Origin: Flammeovirgaceae bacterium UBA5008
GTDB taxonomy: Bacteria; Bacteroidota; Bacteroidia; Cytophagales; Cyclobacteriaceae
Assembly (NCBI GenBank): GCA_002398365.1
Contig: DGYK01000063.1
Location: forward strand, 377,753 to 441,752
Direction of reading: 5' to 3'
DNA: 64,000 nt
A model generated the notes under the pieces. The model was not told the origin of the DNA. It searched no databases and worked only from the letters and a program-made list of their open reading frames with translations. Every line of letters starts with the position of its first letter. The first letter of the stretch is position 1. This document shows positions 35,445 to 44,318 of the stretch, piece after piece. A program made the translations under genes and the position numbers.

Positions 35445-36328
35445 TTCTTAATAATATAGATAAGACTGGAGTGATTTGTTTCTTTAGAAGCCTTTCGATT
35501 GGAGAGAAATCCTTCAGCGGTTGCTTTGAGAATTTTCGCCAAACCAGATTGTTGAGGATGCTGATACTTTTCGCTTAGCAAGCTTACATAATAGGCATCT
35601 AGTTTCATGGGTACTATGTCTATAACTTGTAAACCATGTTTGGTCATCAGGTGCTTCATGGTTGTCTTTGAAAAATGCCATAGATGTCTTGGAACATCAT
35701 AAGCTGCCCAATAGGATTGATACACTTTCGCATCTGATGATTCATGATTAGGTACTGCAATAAAAATTGTGCCATTCTCTTTTACGAGCGACTTTATTTT
35801 GATCACAGCTTCATTCAAATCGTGAACATGCTCCAATACATGCCAGAGAGTGATCACATCATATGATTGGTTGATTTCTTGAAGGCTCGCATAAATTTTA
35901 TTCTGAATCTTTTCGGATGCTTTTGCTCGGGGCCCTTCTGTCGGTTCCATTCCGGTCACTTGCCAACCGGCCTTTTTCATGTGGTTAATAAACTCACCTG
36001 TTCCACAGCCGACATCCAACAATTCTCCTTGGGCGTGCTGCTTTAAAACCAATTGTTCTTTCCATCGAAGTGTAAAGTTTCTGGCCATTAGATACACCTT
36101 ATCTAAAATGCTTTTGCCCCCATCCGTGTGTGAGATGTAACTATCCGATTGGTAATATTTTCCAATAGCCTCCGCTGATGGTCTCGGATTTGTAAATACG
36201 AAATGACACTTTGTACACTTTTGAATCTGAAAACTCTCTTGTGAAGTAGTGTAGTCTGTGGCGACTAGTTCATTTGTAAATTCTGTTGATTGGCAGAGGG
36301 GGCAGTGCGTGAGATTTTCCAGATTCAT
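35441..36328 (-). CDS. Class I SAM-dependent methyltransferase with zinc ribbon
   Basis: 295 residues. An N-terminal zinc-ribbon-like segment has CPLC at residues 9-12 and CTKC about 28 residues on. The SAM-binding motif GELLDVGCGTGEF lies near residue 105, then VTGMEP, and the LWHVLEHVHD motif is typical of the Methyltransf_11/13 group. Such enzymes are often linked to glycan or small-molecule modification; the substrate is unknown. Its start overlaps the mnmG stop by 1 bp and its end overlaps the Ig-like gene, so all three are in one operon. Confidence 0.88.
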   Translation of the reverse strand: MNLENLTHCPLCQSTEFTNELVATDYTTSQESFQIQKCTKCHFVFTNPRPSAEAIGKYYQSDSYISHTDGGKSILDKVYLMARNFTLRWKEQLVLKQHAQGELLDVGCGTGEFINHMKKAGWQVTGMEPTEGPRAKASEKIQNKIYASLQEINQSYDVITLWHVLEHVHDLNEAVIKIKSLVKENGTIFIAVPNHESSDAKVYQSYWAAYDVPRHLWHFSKTTMKHLMTKHGLQVIDIVPMKLDAYYVSLLSEKYQHPQQSGLAKILKATAEGFLSNRKASKETNHSSLIYIIKK

Positions 36329-38190
36329 TATTTTCCCATGTAGACGGTAAGAACAGATACATCAGCTGGAGATACTCCACTGATCCGTGATAGCTGACCA
36401 ATAGTTTCCGGTTTTATTTTCTTCAGTTTTTCTCGAGCTTCAGATGACAGTGCTTTCACCCGGTCATAGTCAAAGTCCGGACGGATTTTGTAGTCTTCCA
36501 ATCCTTCTATTTTAGTGGCCAGCTTTTGTTCACGATCAATGTAGCTTTCGTACTTGGTGATGATCTCAACTTGCTGAAGAATTTCCTCTTCATACTTTTC
36601 GAGCACCTTCCCTATTTCGACATCAATCTTTTTCAATTGGTTCATGCCAATGTGAGGACGCTTCAAAAGATTTTCAGCTGGTATCTTTTCACTGATGGTG
36701 GCGGTGCCTAACTCGATCAATGAGTTGTTGACTACTTCCGGTTCTACCCGAAGCGCTTTCAGTTCTTTGGTGAGCTGTGCGATAGCTTCTTTTTTCCTTA
36801 GTAGATTTTGGAAACGTTCGTCTGTTGCCAGGCCAAGCTTGTGTCCTATTTCAGTAAGTCGTAGGTCGGCATTATCCTGACGCAGTAAGATTCTGTATTC
36901 AGCGCGGGAGGTAAACATACGGTAAGGCTCTTGTGTGCCCTTGTTGACAAGGTCATCTATTAATACGCCTATGTAGGCTTCTGATCTTTTGAGAATCAGA
37001 GGCTCCTTTTCGTGTACTTTGTTGTGCGCATTGATTCCGGCCATCAAACCTTGACAGGCTGCCTCTTCGTACCCGGTTGTGCCGTTAATTTGACCTGCAA
37101 AATACAGATTGTCAATCAGTTGAGTCTCTAAACTCATCTTTAATTGCGTGGGTGGGAAGTAATCGTACTCTATAGCGTAACCGGGCCTGAACATCTTGGC
37201 ATTTTCAAATCCTGGTATCTTAGTAATGGCACTATACTGAATATCCTCAGGCAAAGAGGTTGAAAATCCATTGACATAAATCTCAATAGTTTTCCATCCT
37301 TCCGGCTCTACGAATATCTGATGTCTATCTCTTTCAGAGAACCGATTGATCTTATCCTCAATGGAAGGACAGTAACGTGGGCCCAGTCCTTTGATCCTTC
37401 CTTGAAACATGGGAGATCGGTCGAAGCCTTTTTCCAGTTCTTTATGAACAGCTTCGTTCGTATAAGTGATCCAGCAACTTCTTTGTTCTGCTAAAGGCTT
37501 GGTATTGGTGTAGGAAAACTTTCCGGGGTTTTCATCCCCTTTCTGTTCTTCCATCACCTTATAATTTAGAGACCGGCCATCAATACGGGGAGGTGTTCCG
37601 GTTTTCATACGACCCGCCTCAAATCCTAGTTCTATTAATTGCTCTGTGATTCCAGTAGCCGCTTTCTCTGCAGTTCGGCCCCCACCAAAGTTCTTTTCTC
37701 CGATATGGATCTTTCCATTGAGGAATGTTCCATTGGTTAGTACTACGGCTTTCGCTTTCACTTCTATTCCTAGAGATGTACGCACACCAACTACGCGCTT
37801 GTCCTTTACCAATAGTCCACTGACCATCTCTTGCCAGAAATCGACATTGAGCATTGATTCCAAGGCAAGTCTCCATTCTTCGGCAAACAACATCCGGTCG
37901 TTTTGGGTACGAGGACTCCACATAGCAGGTCCTTTGGATAGATTCAGCATCCTGAACTGAATCATTGATTTATCAGATACAATTCCTGAATAACCGCCTA
38001 GGGCGTCAATCTCTCTCACAATTTGACCCTTGGCCACACCACCCATAGCGGGGTTGCAAGACATTTGGGCGATGGTGTTCATGTTCATCGTCACCAAAAG
38101 AACTTTGGATCCCATATTAGCAGCCGCTGCTGCAGCTTCACATCCGGCATGGCCGGCTCCTACCACAATTACATCGTATTCCTGAAACAT
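36328..38190 (-). CDS. mnmG: tRNA uridine-5-carboxymethylaminomethyl modification enzyme MnmG (GidA)
   Basis: 620 residues, full length. With MnmE it installs the cmnm5 group on U34 of several tRNAs, using FAD, methylenetetrahydrofolate and glycine. The N-terminal FAD motif is VVGAGHAGCEAAAAAANMG. Other conserved blocks are MSCNPAMGGVAKGQIVREIDALGG, GTFLNGKIHIG, GPRYCPSIEDKI and the C-terminal GidA helical region. It lies immediately downstream of two parS sites. Its proximity to replication origins (gidA) is well known and supports the oriC call. Confidence 0.97.
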   Translation of the reverse strand: MFQEYDVIVVGAGHAGCEAAAAAANMGSKVLLVTMNMNTIAQMSCNPAMGGVAKGQIVREIDALGGYSGIVSDKSMIQFRMLNLSKGPAMWSPRTQNDRMLFAEEWRLALESMLNVDFWQEMVSGLLVKDKRVVGVRTSLGIEVKAKAVVLTNGTFLNGKIHIGEKNFGGGRTAEKAATGITEQLIELGFEAGRMKTGTPPRIDGRSLNYKVMEEQKGDENPGKFSYTNTKPLAEQRSCWITYTNEAVHKELEKGFDRSPMFQGRIKGLGPRYCPSIEDKINRFSERDRHQIFVEPEGWKTIEIYVNGFSTSLPEDIQYSAITKIPGFENAKMFRPGYAIEYDYFPPTQLKMSLETQLIDNLYFAGQINGTTGYEEAACQGLMAGINAHNKVHEKEPLILKRSEAYIGVLIDDLVNKGTQEPYRMFTSRAEYRILLRQDNADLRLTEIGHKLGLATDERFQNLLRKKEAIAQLTKELKALRVEPEVVNNSLIELGTATISEKIPAENLLKRPHIGMNQLKKIDVEIGKVLEKYEEEILQQVEIITKYESYIDREQKLATKIEGLEDYKIRPDFDYDRVKALSSEAREKLKKIKPETIGQLSRISGVSPADVSVLTVYMGK

Positions 38191-38201
38191 CTTAGTTGGT
38201 T

Positions 38202-38217
38202 AGTTCCACGTGAAACA
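38202..38217. other. parS: parS-like ParB-binding site 1
   Basis: AGTTCCACGTGAAACA matches the broadly conserved parS consensus TGTTNCACGTGAAACA at 15 of 16 positions. It sits 12 bp upstream of the mnmG start. parS sites are the centromere-like sequences bound by ParB and lie near oriC. Confidence 0.8.
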
Positions 38218-38251
38218 TTTAACATGTTTCTGATGGATTTGATTTCAATAG

Positions 38252-38265
38252 GTTCCACGTGGAAC
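38252..38265. other. parS: parS-like ParB-binding site 2
   Basis: GTTCCACGTGGAAC is a perfect 14-bp palindrome with the same CACGTG core and TTCC/GGAA flanks as parS, and its centre is 49 bp from site 1. Its last base is the first base of the ybeY stop codon (CTA on the plus strand). The flanking bases (G on the left, T on the right) deviate from the parS outer T/A pair. Confidence 0.72.
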
Positions 38266-38687
38266 TATTTGCGCAAAGATAGAGAAGCTTCCTCTTTTTT
38301 GCGCATGAGGGCTTTGTCGGCCGGTTTCTTGTCTTTGTATCCGATCAAGTGCAAAACACCATGGATCATCACCCGATCAAGCTCATCCTGAAAAGGAACC
38401 TTAAACTTCTCTGCGTTTTCCTTTACCCGATCGATGCTGATATAAATCTCTCCCTCCAATTGCTTTGCCCCTTCCGAATAGTCAAATGTGATTATATCCG
38501 TAAGGGTATTGTGATTGAGGTATTGCTGATTGAGTTGAAGGAGAAAGGAATCGGAACAGAAAATGTATGATACATCCAGTATCTCCCGCTTTTCTTTTTG
38601 AGCGATGAGTTTAATCCAGTTGCTGGTCTTACGGGGTTTGGCGAGCGTAAATGAAATGTCTTCTGTAAAAAACTGAATTGCCGCCAT
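38265..38687 (-). CDS. ybeY: Endoribonuclease YbeY (rRNA maturation factor)
   Basis: 140 residues. YbeY is a metal-dependent single-strand endoribonuclease needed for 16S rRNA 3'-end maturation and ribosome quality control. The metal-binding region reads MIHGVLHLIGYKDK, where most bacteria have HGxLHLxGYDH, so the third histidine is replaced. The Bacteroidota form often has a GYKDK-type ending. NTLTDIITFDYSE and EIYISIDRV are the other conserved strands. It overlaps the upstream ATPase gene by 1 bp and its stop touches a parS palindrome. Confidence 0.9.
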   Translation of the reverse strand: MAAIQFFTEDISFTLAKPRKTSNWIKLIAQKEKREILDVSYIFCSDSFLLQLNQQYLNHNTLTDIITFDYSEGAKQLEGEIYISIDRVKENAEKFKVPFQDELDRVMIHGVLHLIGYKDKKPADKALMRKKEEASLSLRK

Positions 38688-39088
38688 TAGTTCATGTAGA
38701 AGCTAAGCTCTACCACTTTGCCCTTATCATAGAAAGCGACTTCATCCGCCAGGTGTTTCATCAGGAAGATGCCGCGGCCACCGGGCTTTTCTAAATTTTC
38801 TGGAGCAGTGGGGTCAGGCAGATTATCGTATTCGAAGCCATTGCCCTCATCTTCCACTTTGAATTTGATCAGGTTATCATCAAAAGAAAGAGACAGGGCT
38901 ACGTTCTTGGCAGAGTTGTTTTGATTGCCGTGCTTGATGGCATTGTTCACCGCTTCGGTCACTGCGATCATGATGTTACCATAGATATCGTCATTGAGAT
39001 GATATTTCTCCTTCGCATTATCAATAAAGCTTTCAATCATCCGGATGTTCTCGGTTAAGGAAGGAATCTCAATACTAATCTTCTTCAT
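38687..39088 (-). CDS. RsbW-like ATP-binding (anti-sigma/serine kinase type) protein
   Basis: 133 residues made of one GHKL ATPase domain of the HATPase_c_2 type. The N-box is TEAVNNAIKHGNQN, the G1 box KVEDEGNGFEYDNLPDP, and the G2 box GGRGIFLMKHLADEV. Such proteins phosphorylate anti-anti-sigma (STAS) partners or bind sigma factors in other bacteria. No STAS or PP2C partner is adjacent, so its partner is unknown. It overlaps ybeY by 1 bp and is likely first in the ybeY-mnmG operon. Confidence 0.9.
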   Translation of the reverse strand: MKKISIEIPSLTENIRMIESFIDNAKEKYHLNDDIYGNIMIAVTEAVNNAIKHGNQNNSAKNVALSLSFDDNLIKFKVEDEGNGFEYDNLPDPTAPENLEKPGGRGIFLMKHLADEVAFYDKGKVVELSFYMN

Positions 39089-39153
39089 GCGTTACAATTG
39101 ATTTTTAGTGTTCACTTGGGCTGTATCCCATTTCTTGCCTGATGCGGTTCGGT

Positions 39154-42100
39154 TTACTCTTTCGTCCCTATTCGTTTAAAATAATCATTTACCTCCTTTT
39201 TGTAATAGGGAAACAACCGAGGAGGTACTGTTTTCAACAATTCTACTTCTTTTTCTTTTAATCTTAAATACTCTTCAAAAGCTCGCGGCATTTCCTGCGT
39301 ATAATCTTTAGCCGTCTCTCCTTTTCGTTCCTGATCCTGATTTTGTTCGCGCATCGATTTCTCCGCTTCGAGCAGTCGTGTAATAATTTCGTTCTGCCTA
39401 CGGATGGTTTGCTCCGTGATCTGCTTGTTAACCAAATCCATTTCGGTTTGTTCCATCTTGCCCGGTAAATCTCCACCCGGCACCTTACCGCCTTCTTGTT
39501 TCAGCTTCTCCTGCATTTCTTGCAACGCCCTGCGAATGCGTTCTTGCTCTGCAGCCATACGTGCAAACTCTTCTGACAGTTGTCGTCCCGACTTGCCGCC
39601 TTTTTTCATTTCCTGCATTTGCTGATTCAACTGCTGTTGCATTTGACTCAGGTTGGGCATTTGCTGCTTCCCCTTTTTCTTTCCTTTGCCAGGCTTGGCA
39701 TTTGCCATCATATCCATCATCATGTCAAAATGATCGTTGAGCATCAAAGCCAGATTATTAATGCTCGTCATGGAAAATTGCATCTCGGAACTGGCATTTC
39801 CTTTCTTGCGCTCCTTCACATTCAAAGCTGCTTTGTCCAGATGATCGTTTAATTCGCCCACCTCTTTCGTTACAACTGAACCTAGGAAAGCATCTTTCTT
39901 GGAAAGAGCTAACAGGCTGTCTTCCAGCACTTTAGCATCATCTTTTACCTTTAATTGCTGCTGACCGAGGGTTACGTAACGGGGATCGGTCTGTTGTACC
40001 TGATTAAACTCTTTCATGAGGTTTTCCTGATCGTACGACAGTTTGATCAAGCCATGGAGAATCTGACGGAGGCTTTCCAGGTTGGCCATGTCCATTTCCA
40101 TCTCCATGGAGTTTTGCATGCCCTCCAGCTTTTGTTGCATTTTCTTCATCTGCTCCACCGCCTTCTTCTGTTGTTCTGAAGCTTTTTTTGGTTTGCCTTT
40201 CTTCAACTCTTCTTTACTGTTTTCTTGCGACTGCTCCAACTCCTGCATTTGTTGCTCGCTGGGTGTGTCTTGTGATTCGTCCAACTCCTCACCCATCTTT
40301 TCCAATTCCTTCACCGTTTCTTTGAACTGCTCATTTTCTTTTTTCAATTGCTCTTGTTCTTCGGCCAACTTTTCGGCAGATGGCTTTTCGTTGTTTTGGG
40401 CATCATCATTTTTTTCCCCGTCATTCTCTTTGCCGCTGTCGTCATTGGACTTGTCCGGATTGTTTTCGTTTTGTTTTCCGTCTTTGTTTTGTTTTCCGTC
40501 TTTAGAATCCTTGCTGTCTTTAGGTTCGGGCTTTTCTCCAGCCAGCTCTTGGGTTTTTTCCAGGAGGTTTTCCTGCTTCTTTTTTTGCTCTTTTATTTCT
40601 GCAATGGCCTGATCCAATTTGTAATCGTATTGTAGTTGTTTGAAAAGCTCCAGTGTGCGCTCTAACTCTTTCTCCATGTTGATTTCTTTCCGATCCATTT
40701 TGTCGAGCAGCTTTTGCATCTGCGATGGGTCGGCATTTTCTTTCAATAGCTTTTCTAATTCCTGAAAAAGTTTTTTGGTTTCTTCGTCCAGCAGCTCGTC
40801 CATGATCTTTTGGATCTGTTCTGATTTTTCGCGGATACGCTCGCTCTCTTCGGTGAAGCTCTCCTTCTTTTGCTCGAGCAAACTGTTTTCCTTTTGCAGT
40901 TGCTGAATGGCCTGATCTAGTTTTTGTTTTTGCTGAACCAATTCTTCCAGCATTTTTTTGTCCTGCCAATCCAGGCTTTGTTTTCCTTTCAGTCGCTCTT
41001 GGGCTTCGTCAATGGATTGCTTGAGGTCTTTCGCTTTTTGAATGCTTTGATCAATTTTGTTTTCAGCATTGCGCTGCGATTGCGCAATGTCTGCTTTCAG
41101 CTCTTCATCGCCCGGAAGGGCAAACACGTAGCCGGCCGAGCGCGTGGACTTGCGACCATTCACTCCGTCATTGTCCCACACTTGCAAGTAGTAATTCACT
41201 TTGTCGCCCGGTTGCAACTTGAGCGAATCGATCGTCCATTCGTAAAAGAAGTTTTGCTGATTGCGATTGGAGTTGAGCGGAATGGTGGTGGTTTTCAGCG
41301 GAGCTTCTTTATTTCCTTTGATGATCTGATACTGAAGTTTTAATTCGGTCACACCATAATCATCTGTAAGAGATCCTCCCAAAAGAATATTTTTAAAGAG
41401 AATGGAATCCTGAAGGTTGTCCACAACGATTTGTGGAAACTGATCTTTGACTACGGCAATAGAGTAACTGATTTGCTCTTTGTTTTTACTCTTGTCGTTT
41501 TCCAGCAGAATCGAGTATTGATCAGGATCTTTGATGTTTTTGCTGAAGTTGAAAAGTTGGTCGTCCACCATGGGCATCTCATTCTCACCCAAGCCTGAGC
41601 TAAAGGTAATTTTAGCACGAGTCGCATTAGCGGTGCCCACCTGCCAGGTTATTTTGGTTCCTTCCGGAATTTCCAGATTGCCCACGTTGGTCATGCGCTC
41701 GGCTTTTCTACCTAGGTATGACGGAAAAGCGAGTTGCACATTAATTTTGGTTACTTCAGGTCGGTTGATGATTTCAATCTTGTAACGCTCTGAATAAAAT
41801 CCGGCTGCCTCTATTTGCAGGTCCACTTCGTTTTGCAATTTTTCAAACAGGTATGAAAACTGACCGGTTCCAAGCGACTCCATTTTCCAGCGTTGGTTGC
41901 CAATTACGATGTAGGCGCTTTCAGGAATCGAGCTCCCTTTCAGCGAAAGCTGTAATGTAAAATCTTCGTTGAAGAATGCCGACAGCGATGGGTTATCAAC
42001 CTGAAAGATAAACGGAGCCTGAGGTGAAAACTCTTGATTGAATTGGATGATGCGCTTCGTGCTTTGGGTGAAAATGGATCGATCGATCGCCATTAAGAAT

Positions 42101-42588
42101 AGAATGAAAGCAATGGCAGCGCCAAAGTATTTCAGGTATTTGATATTTTCTCGGAAGTTGATGGCCTCCTCGAAAGAGATGTTTTTAAAAGCATTTGATT
42201 TTTGTTGGATGCCTGCCTGCGCCAGTGAGCCGGAAGAAGTGGCCGCTAATTGAAGAACGTTCAGTAACCGATCGCCAATACCCGGAAAATAATGACCGAT
42301 CATACGGGCGCTTTGCTCTTCGCCCAAACCGCGCTTGTATATCCACCAAGCCAGGGGTGCTCTTAGAAAAAGGAAAACGCAAACCGCTACCAAGGCAAAG
42401 AATGTGGTGAAGAGCAAAAAGCGCACGCCTTTGCCCAACCATAAATTATATTCAATCAAACTTACCAGAGCCAGGTAGGCCAACACCAACGTAATGGTGA
42501 GCACGGCTCCTTTGATAAACAGATTGAGATAATACTTGCGCCTGAAGGCTGTTACTTTTTGATGAATATCTTGAATCCCCTCTGTCAT
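39154..42588 (-). CDS. DUF4175 large membrane protein with long coiled coils
   Basis: 1144 residues of the DUF4175 family. Three N-terminal membrane helices (about 22-45, 55-80, 150-170) precede an extracytoplasmic region with Ig-like strands to about residue 500. A very long Gln/Glu/Lys-rich helical part with several coiled coils follows, including a low-complexity stretch of Lys/Asp/Asn (about 690-760) and Met/Gln-rich helices after 900. It is widespread in Bacteroidota and has no assigned role. The length and topology suggest a long rod reaching through the periplasm. It is monocistronic. Confidence 0.9.
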   Translation of the reverse strand: MTEGIQDIHQKVTAFRRKYYLNLFIKGAVLTITLVLAYLALVSLIEYNLWLGKGVRFLLFTTFFALVAVCVFLFLRAPLAWWIYKRGLGEEQSARMIGHYFPGIGDRLLNVLQLAATSSGSLAQAGIQQKSNAFKNISFEEAINFRENIKYLKYFGAAIAFILFLMAIDRSIFTQSTKRIIQFNQEFSPQAPFIFQVDNPSLSAFFNEDFTLQLSLKGSSIPESAYIVIGNQRWKMESLGTGQFSYLFEKLQNEVDLQIEAAGFYSERYKIEIINRPEVTKINVQLAFPSYLGRKAERMTNVGNLEIPEGTKITWQVGTANATRAKITFSSGLGENEMPMVDDQLFNFSKNIKDPDQYSILLENDKSKNKEQISYSIAVVKDQFPQIVVDNLQDSILFKNILLGGSLTDDYGVTELKLQYQIIKGNKEAPLKTTTIPLNSNRNQQNFFYEWTIDSLKLQPGDKVNYYLQVWDNDGVNGRKSTRSAGYVFALPGDEELKADIAQSQRNAENKIDQSIQKAKDLKQSIDEAQERLKGKQSLDWQDKKMLEELVQQKQKLDQAIQQLQKENSLLEQKKESFTEESERIREKSEQIQKIMDELLDEETKKLFQELEKLLKENADPSQMQKLLDKMDRKEINMEKELERTLELFKQLQYDYKLDQAIAEIKEQKKKQENLLEKTQELAGEKPEPKDSKDSKDGKQNKDGKQNENNPDKSNDDSGKENDGEKNDDAQNNEKPSAEKLAEEQEQLKKENEQFKETVKELEKMGEELDESQDTPSEQQMQELEQSQENSKEELKKGKPKKASEQQKKAVEQMKKMQQKLEGMQNSMEMEMDMANLESLRQILHGLIKLSYDQENLMKEFNQVQQTDPRYVTLGQQQLKVKDDAKVLEDSLLALSKKDAFLGSVVTKEVGELNDHLDKAALNVKERKKGNASSEMQFSMTSINNLALMLNDHFDMMMDMMANAKPGKGKKKGKQQMPNLSQMQQQLNQQMQEMKKGGKSGRQLSEEFARMAAEQERIRRALQEMQEKLKQEGGKVPGGDLPGKMEQTEMDLVNKQITEQTIRRQNEIITRLLEAEKSMREQNQDQERKGETAKDYTQEMPRAFEEYLRLKEKEVELLKTVPPRLFPYYKKEVNDYFKRIGTKE

Positions 42589-42789
42589 GCAATTCTAGAA
42601 CGAAGCAATGGATGTATTAGTTTTTAATCTTCCAAGATAGGTACACCAAACATATATTTCAAAGGCTCTGTGGTGGGCGGTTCACTCTCTTCATCTAACC
42701 GTTCACTCCTCGATTCAGGAGGCAGACACAAAACCTGTATCACAACTTCTTCTAAAAACGGTTTAAGAGCTAAACAAAACCTTAAAAAC

Positions 42790-44202
42790 ATGGAAAACAC
42801 AATTAAACATCATTATCGAATTCGACTGCGCTCAATTGCCGCAGCATTACTCGCTTGCTTTTGCCTTTTGGCCACTAGCTGCGATGACAACAAATCCACT
42901 CCCGCTCCAACCCAGAACATTGTGGCAATTGCGCAAGGCAACCCACAGTTGAGTACACTGGTAGCAGCACTAACCCGTTTCCCTGATTTAGTCACTACTT
43001 TAAGTGGCAACGGAACATTTACGGTGTTCGCACCAACCAATCAGGCTTTCGCCAGTTTGCTAACAGCCATCGGCCAGACTAGTTTGGACAATGTGCCAGA
43101 TGCAGTGCTGAGGAAAATTTTGGAATACCACGTGATTTCAACAGCCGCACTTCAGTCAACCCAATTGGTTGCCGGCACCCGCAATACCGTGGCGAACGAA
43201 AACATTACTATTACCCTAACGGGTGGATTGAGACTAAACACATCGGTGAGCGTGACTACCCCAAATGTTCAAGCTTCCAATGGAGTAGTGCATGTGGTGG
43301 ATGCTGTTTTAGTTAATCCGAGCATTGCTCCAATTGTTGGAACGATTGTAGCTCCCGCTTATTTCAATAAAGATTTTACAACATTGATTGCAGCCGTAAA
43401 TGCTGCCAGCCCGGAGATATTAACTACGCTGTTGAGTTCTTCGAAGAAAACACTATTTGCACCGAACAATGCTGCCTTTGTAGCTGCGGGCATTACTACA
43501 TTGCCTGCCCAAGCTGAATTAGATAAAATCTTAAAATACCATGTGCTTAACAGCGAAGTAAAAGCAGCCGGCTTGCCAACAAACACAGCTCCGGTAAATT
43601 CAGATATTACTACGCTACAGGGTAAATTCTATCTAAGCAACCGCGGTGCAACGGGTGTATTTATCAATGGTCGTACCAAGGTAACGCAAACCGATATTAT
43701 TGCCAGCAATGGAGTCGTACATCTAATTGATCGGACGCTTTCACCTCCTTCACAAACCATCGCTCAAATTGCGACTGCGTTGTCAACAGCAACAGCACCA
43801 CAATTTACGAAGCTGATTCAGGCGTTAAGCCGCTCAGAAGCTGCAGCCATCTTAGCTACCGCTTCTGATGCTAGCGCAAACATCACCTTGTTTGCCCCTA
43901 CCGATGCAGCTTTCGAAGCTTCTGGCATCAATTTGGCAACTGTAGATGGCAACACACTTGTAGCTGTGCTTCAAAAGCACATCATCTCCAGCCCAACTAC
44001 CACAACCGGCCGCATTTTCTCTAGGGATTTGGTAACCGGAAACGTGGCATCCTTAAATGGTGACATTGCTATCAATGCGACTAACCTTACCGTGACCAGC
44101 GGAGGTGTAACAGCTAATATCTTAGCCACAACACCCACTTTGATTAATGTTTTGGGAACAAATGGAGTAATCCACGCGATCGATAAAGTGTTGCTTCCAT
44201 AA
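42790..44202 (+). CDS. Fasciclin (FAS1) repeat lipoprotein
   Basis: About 470 residues from ATG 42790. The N-terminus MENTIKHHYRIRLRSIAAALLACFCLLATSC is summarised as a lipoprotein signal with the lipobox LATSC; a longer frame from 42670 would put 40 implausible residues ahead of it. Three FAS1 domains follow, each with the TVFAPTNQAF/TLFAPNNAAF/TLFAPTDAAF motif and a terminal NGVVHVVDAVL/NGVVHLIDRTL/NGVIHAIDKVL motif. FAS1 domains mediate adhesion between cells or to matrix. A role in surface adhesion is likely. A hairpin terminator follows. Confidence 0.92.
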   Translation: MENTIKHHYRIRLRSIAAALLACFCLLATSCDDNKSTPAPTQNIVAIAQGNPQLSTLVAALTRFPDLVTTLSGNGTFTVFAPTNQAFASLLTAIGQTSLDNVPDAVLRKILEYHVISTAALQSTQLVAGTRNTVANENITITLTGGLRLNTSVSVTTPNVQASNGVVHVVDAVLVNPSIAPIVGTIVAPAYFNKDFTTLIAAVNAASPEILTTLLSSSKKTLFAPNNAAFVAAGITTLPAQAELDKILKYHVLNSEVKAAGLPTNTAPVNSDITTLQGKFYLSNRGATGVFINGRTKVTQTDIIASNGVVHLIDRTLSPPSQTIAQIATALSTATAPQFTKLIQALSRSEAAAILATASDASANITLFAPTDAAFEASGINLATVDGNTLVAVLQKHIISSPTTTTGRIFSRDLVTGNVASLNGDIAINATNLTVTSGGVTANILATTPTLINVLGTNGVIHAIDKVLLP

Positions 44203-44223
44203 ATAATAGGGGATTGGGTTAAC

Positions 44224-44276
44224 AGAAGTTCTCCGCATGTGTTTACATTAAGCACATCGGAGAGCTTCTTGTTTTG
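44224..44276 (+). terminator. Intrinsic terminator after the fasciclin gene
   Basis: An interrupted stem: GAAG at 44225-44228 pairs with CTTC at 44265-44268, CTCCG with CGGAG, and GTG with CAC. The loop is 11 bases and is followed by TTGTTTTG. The bulges make it weaker than the other terminators here. Confidence 0.6.
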
Positions 44277-44318
44277 ATGATTGCATAGTATCTTCGTTTC
44301 ACATTTACCAACCATTCT

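Noticed and set aside
40000..40640. Long plus-strand frames rich in Ser, Phe and Cys opposite DUF4175
   Set aside because: They are antisense shadows of a Lys/Gln/Glu-rich coding region, with no promoter or homology support.
42670..42789. N-terminal extension of the fasciclin protein from ATG 42670
   Set aside because: It would put 40 residues of low coding quality before a clear lipoprotein signal at 42790.
43120..43140. CACGTG sequences at 9197, 29564, 33708, 43128 and 46981 as further parS sites
   Set aside because: They lack the TTCC/GGAA or TTTC/GAAA flanks needed for parS, so they are only hexamer matches.
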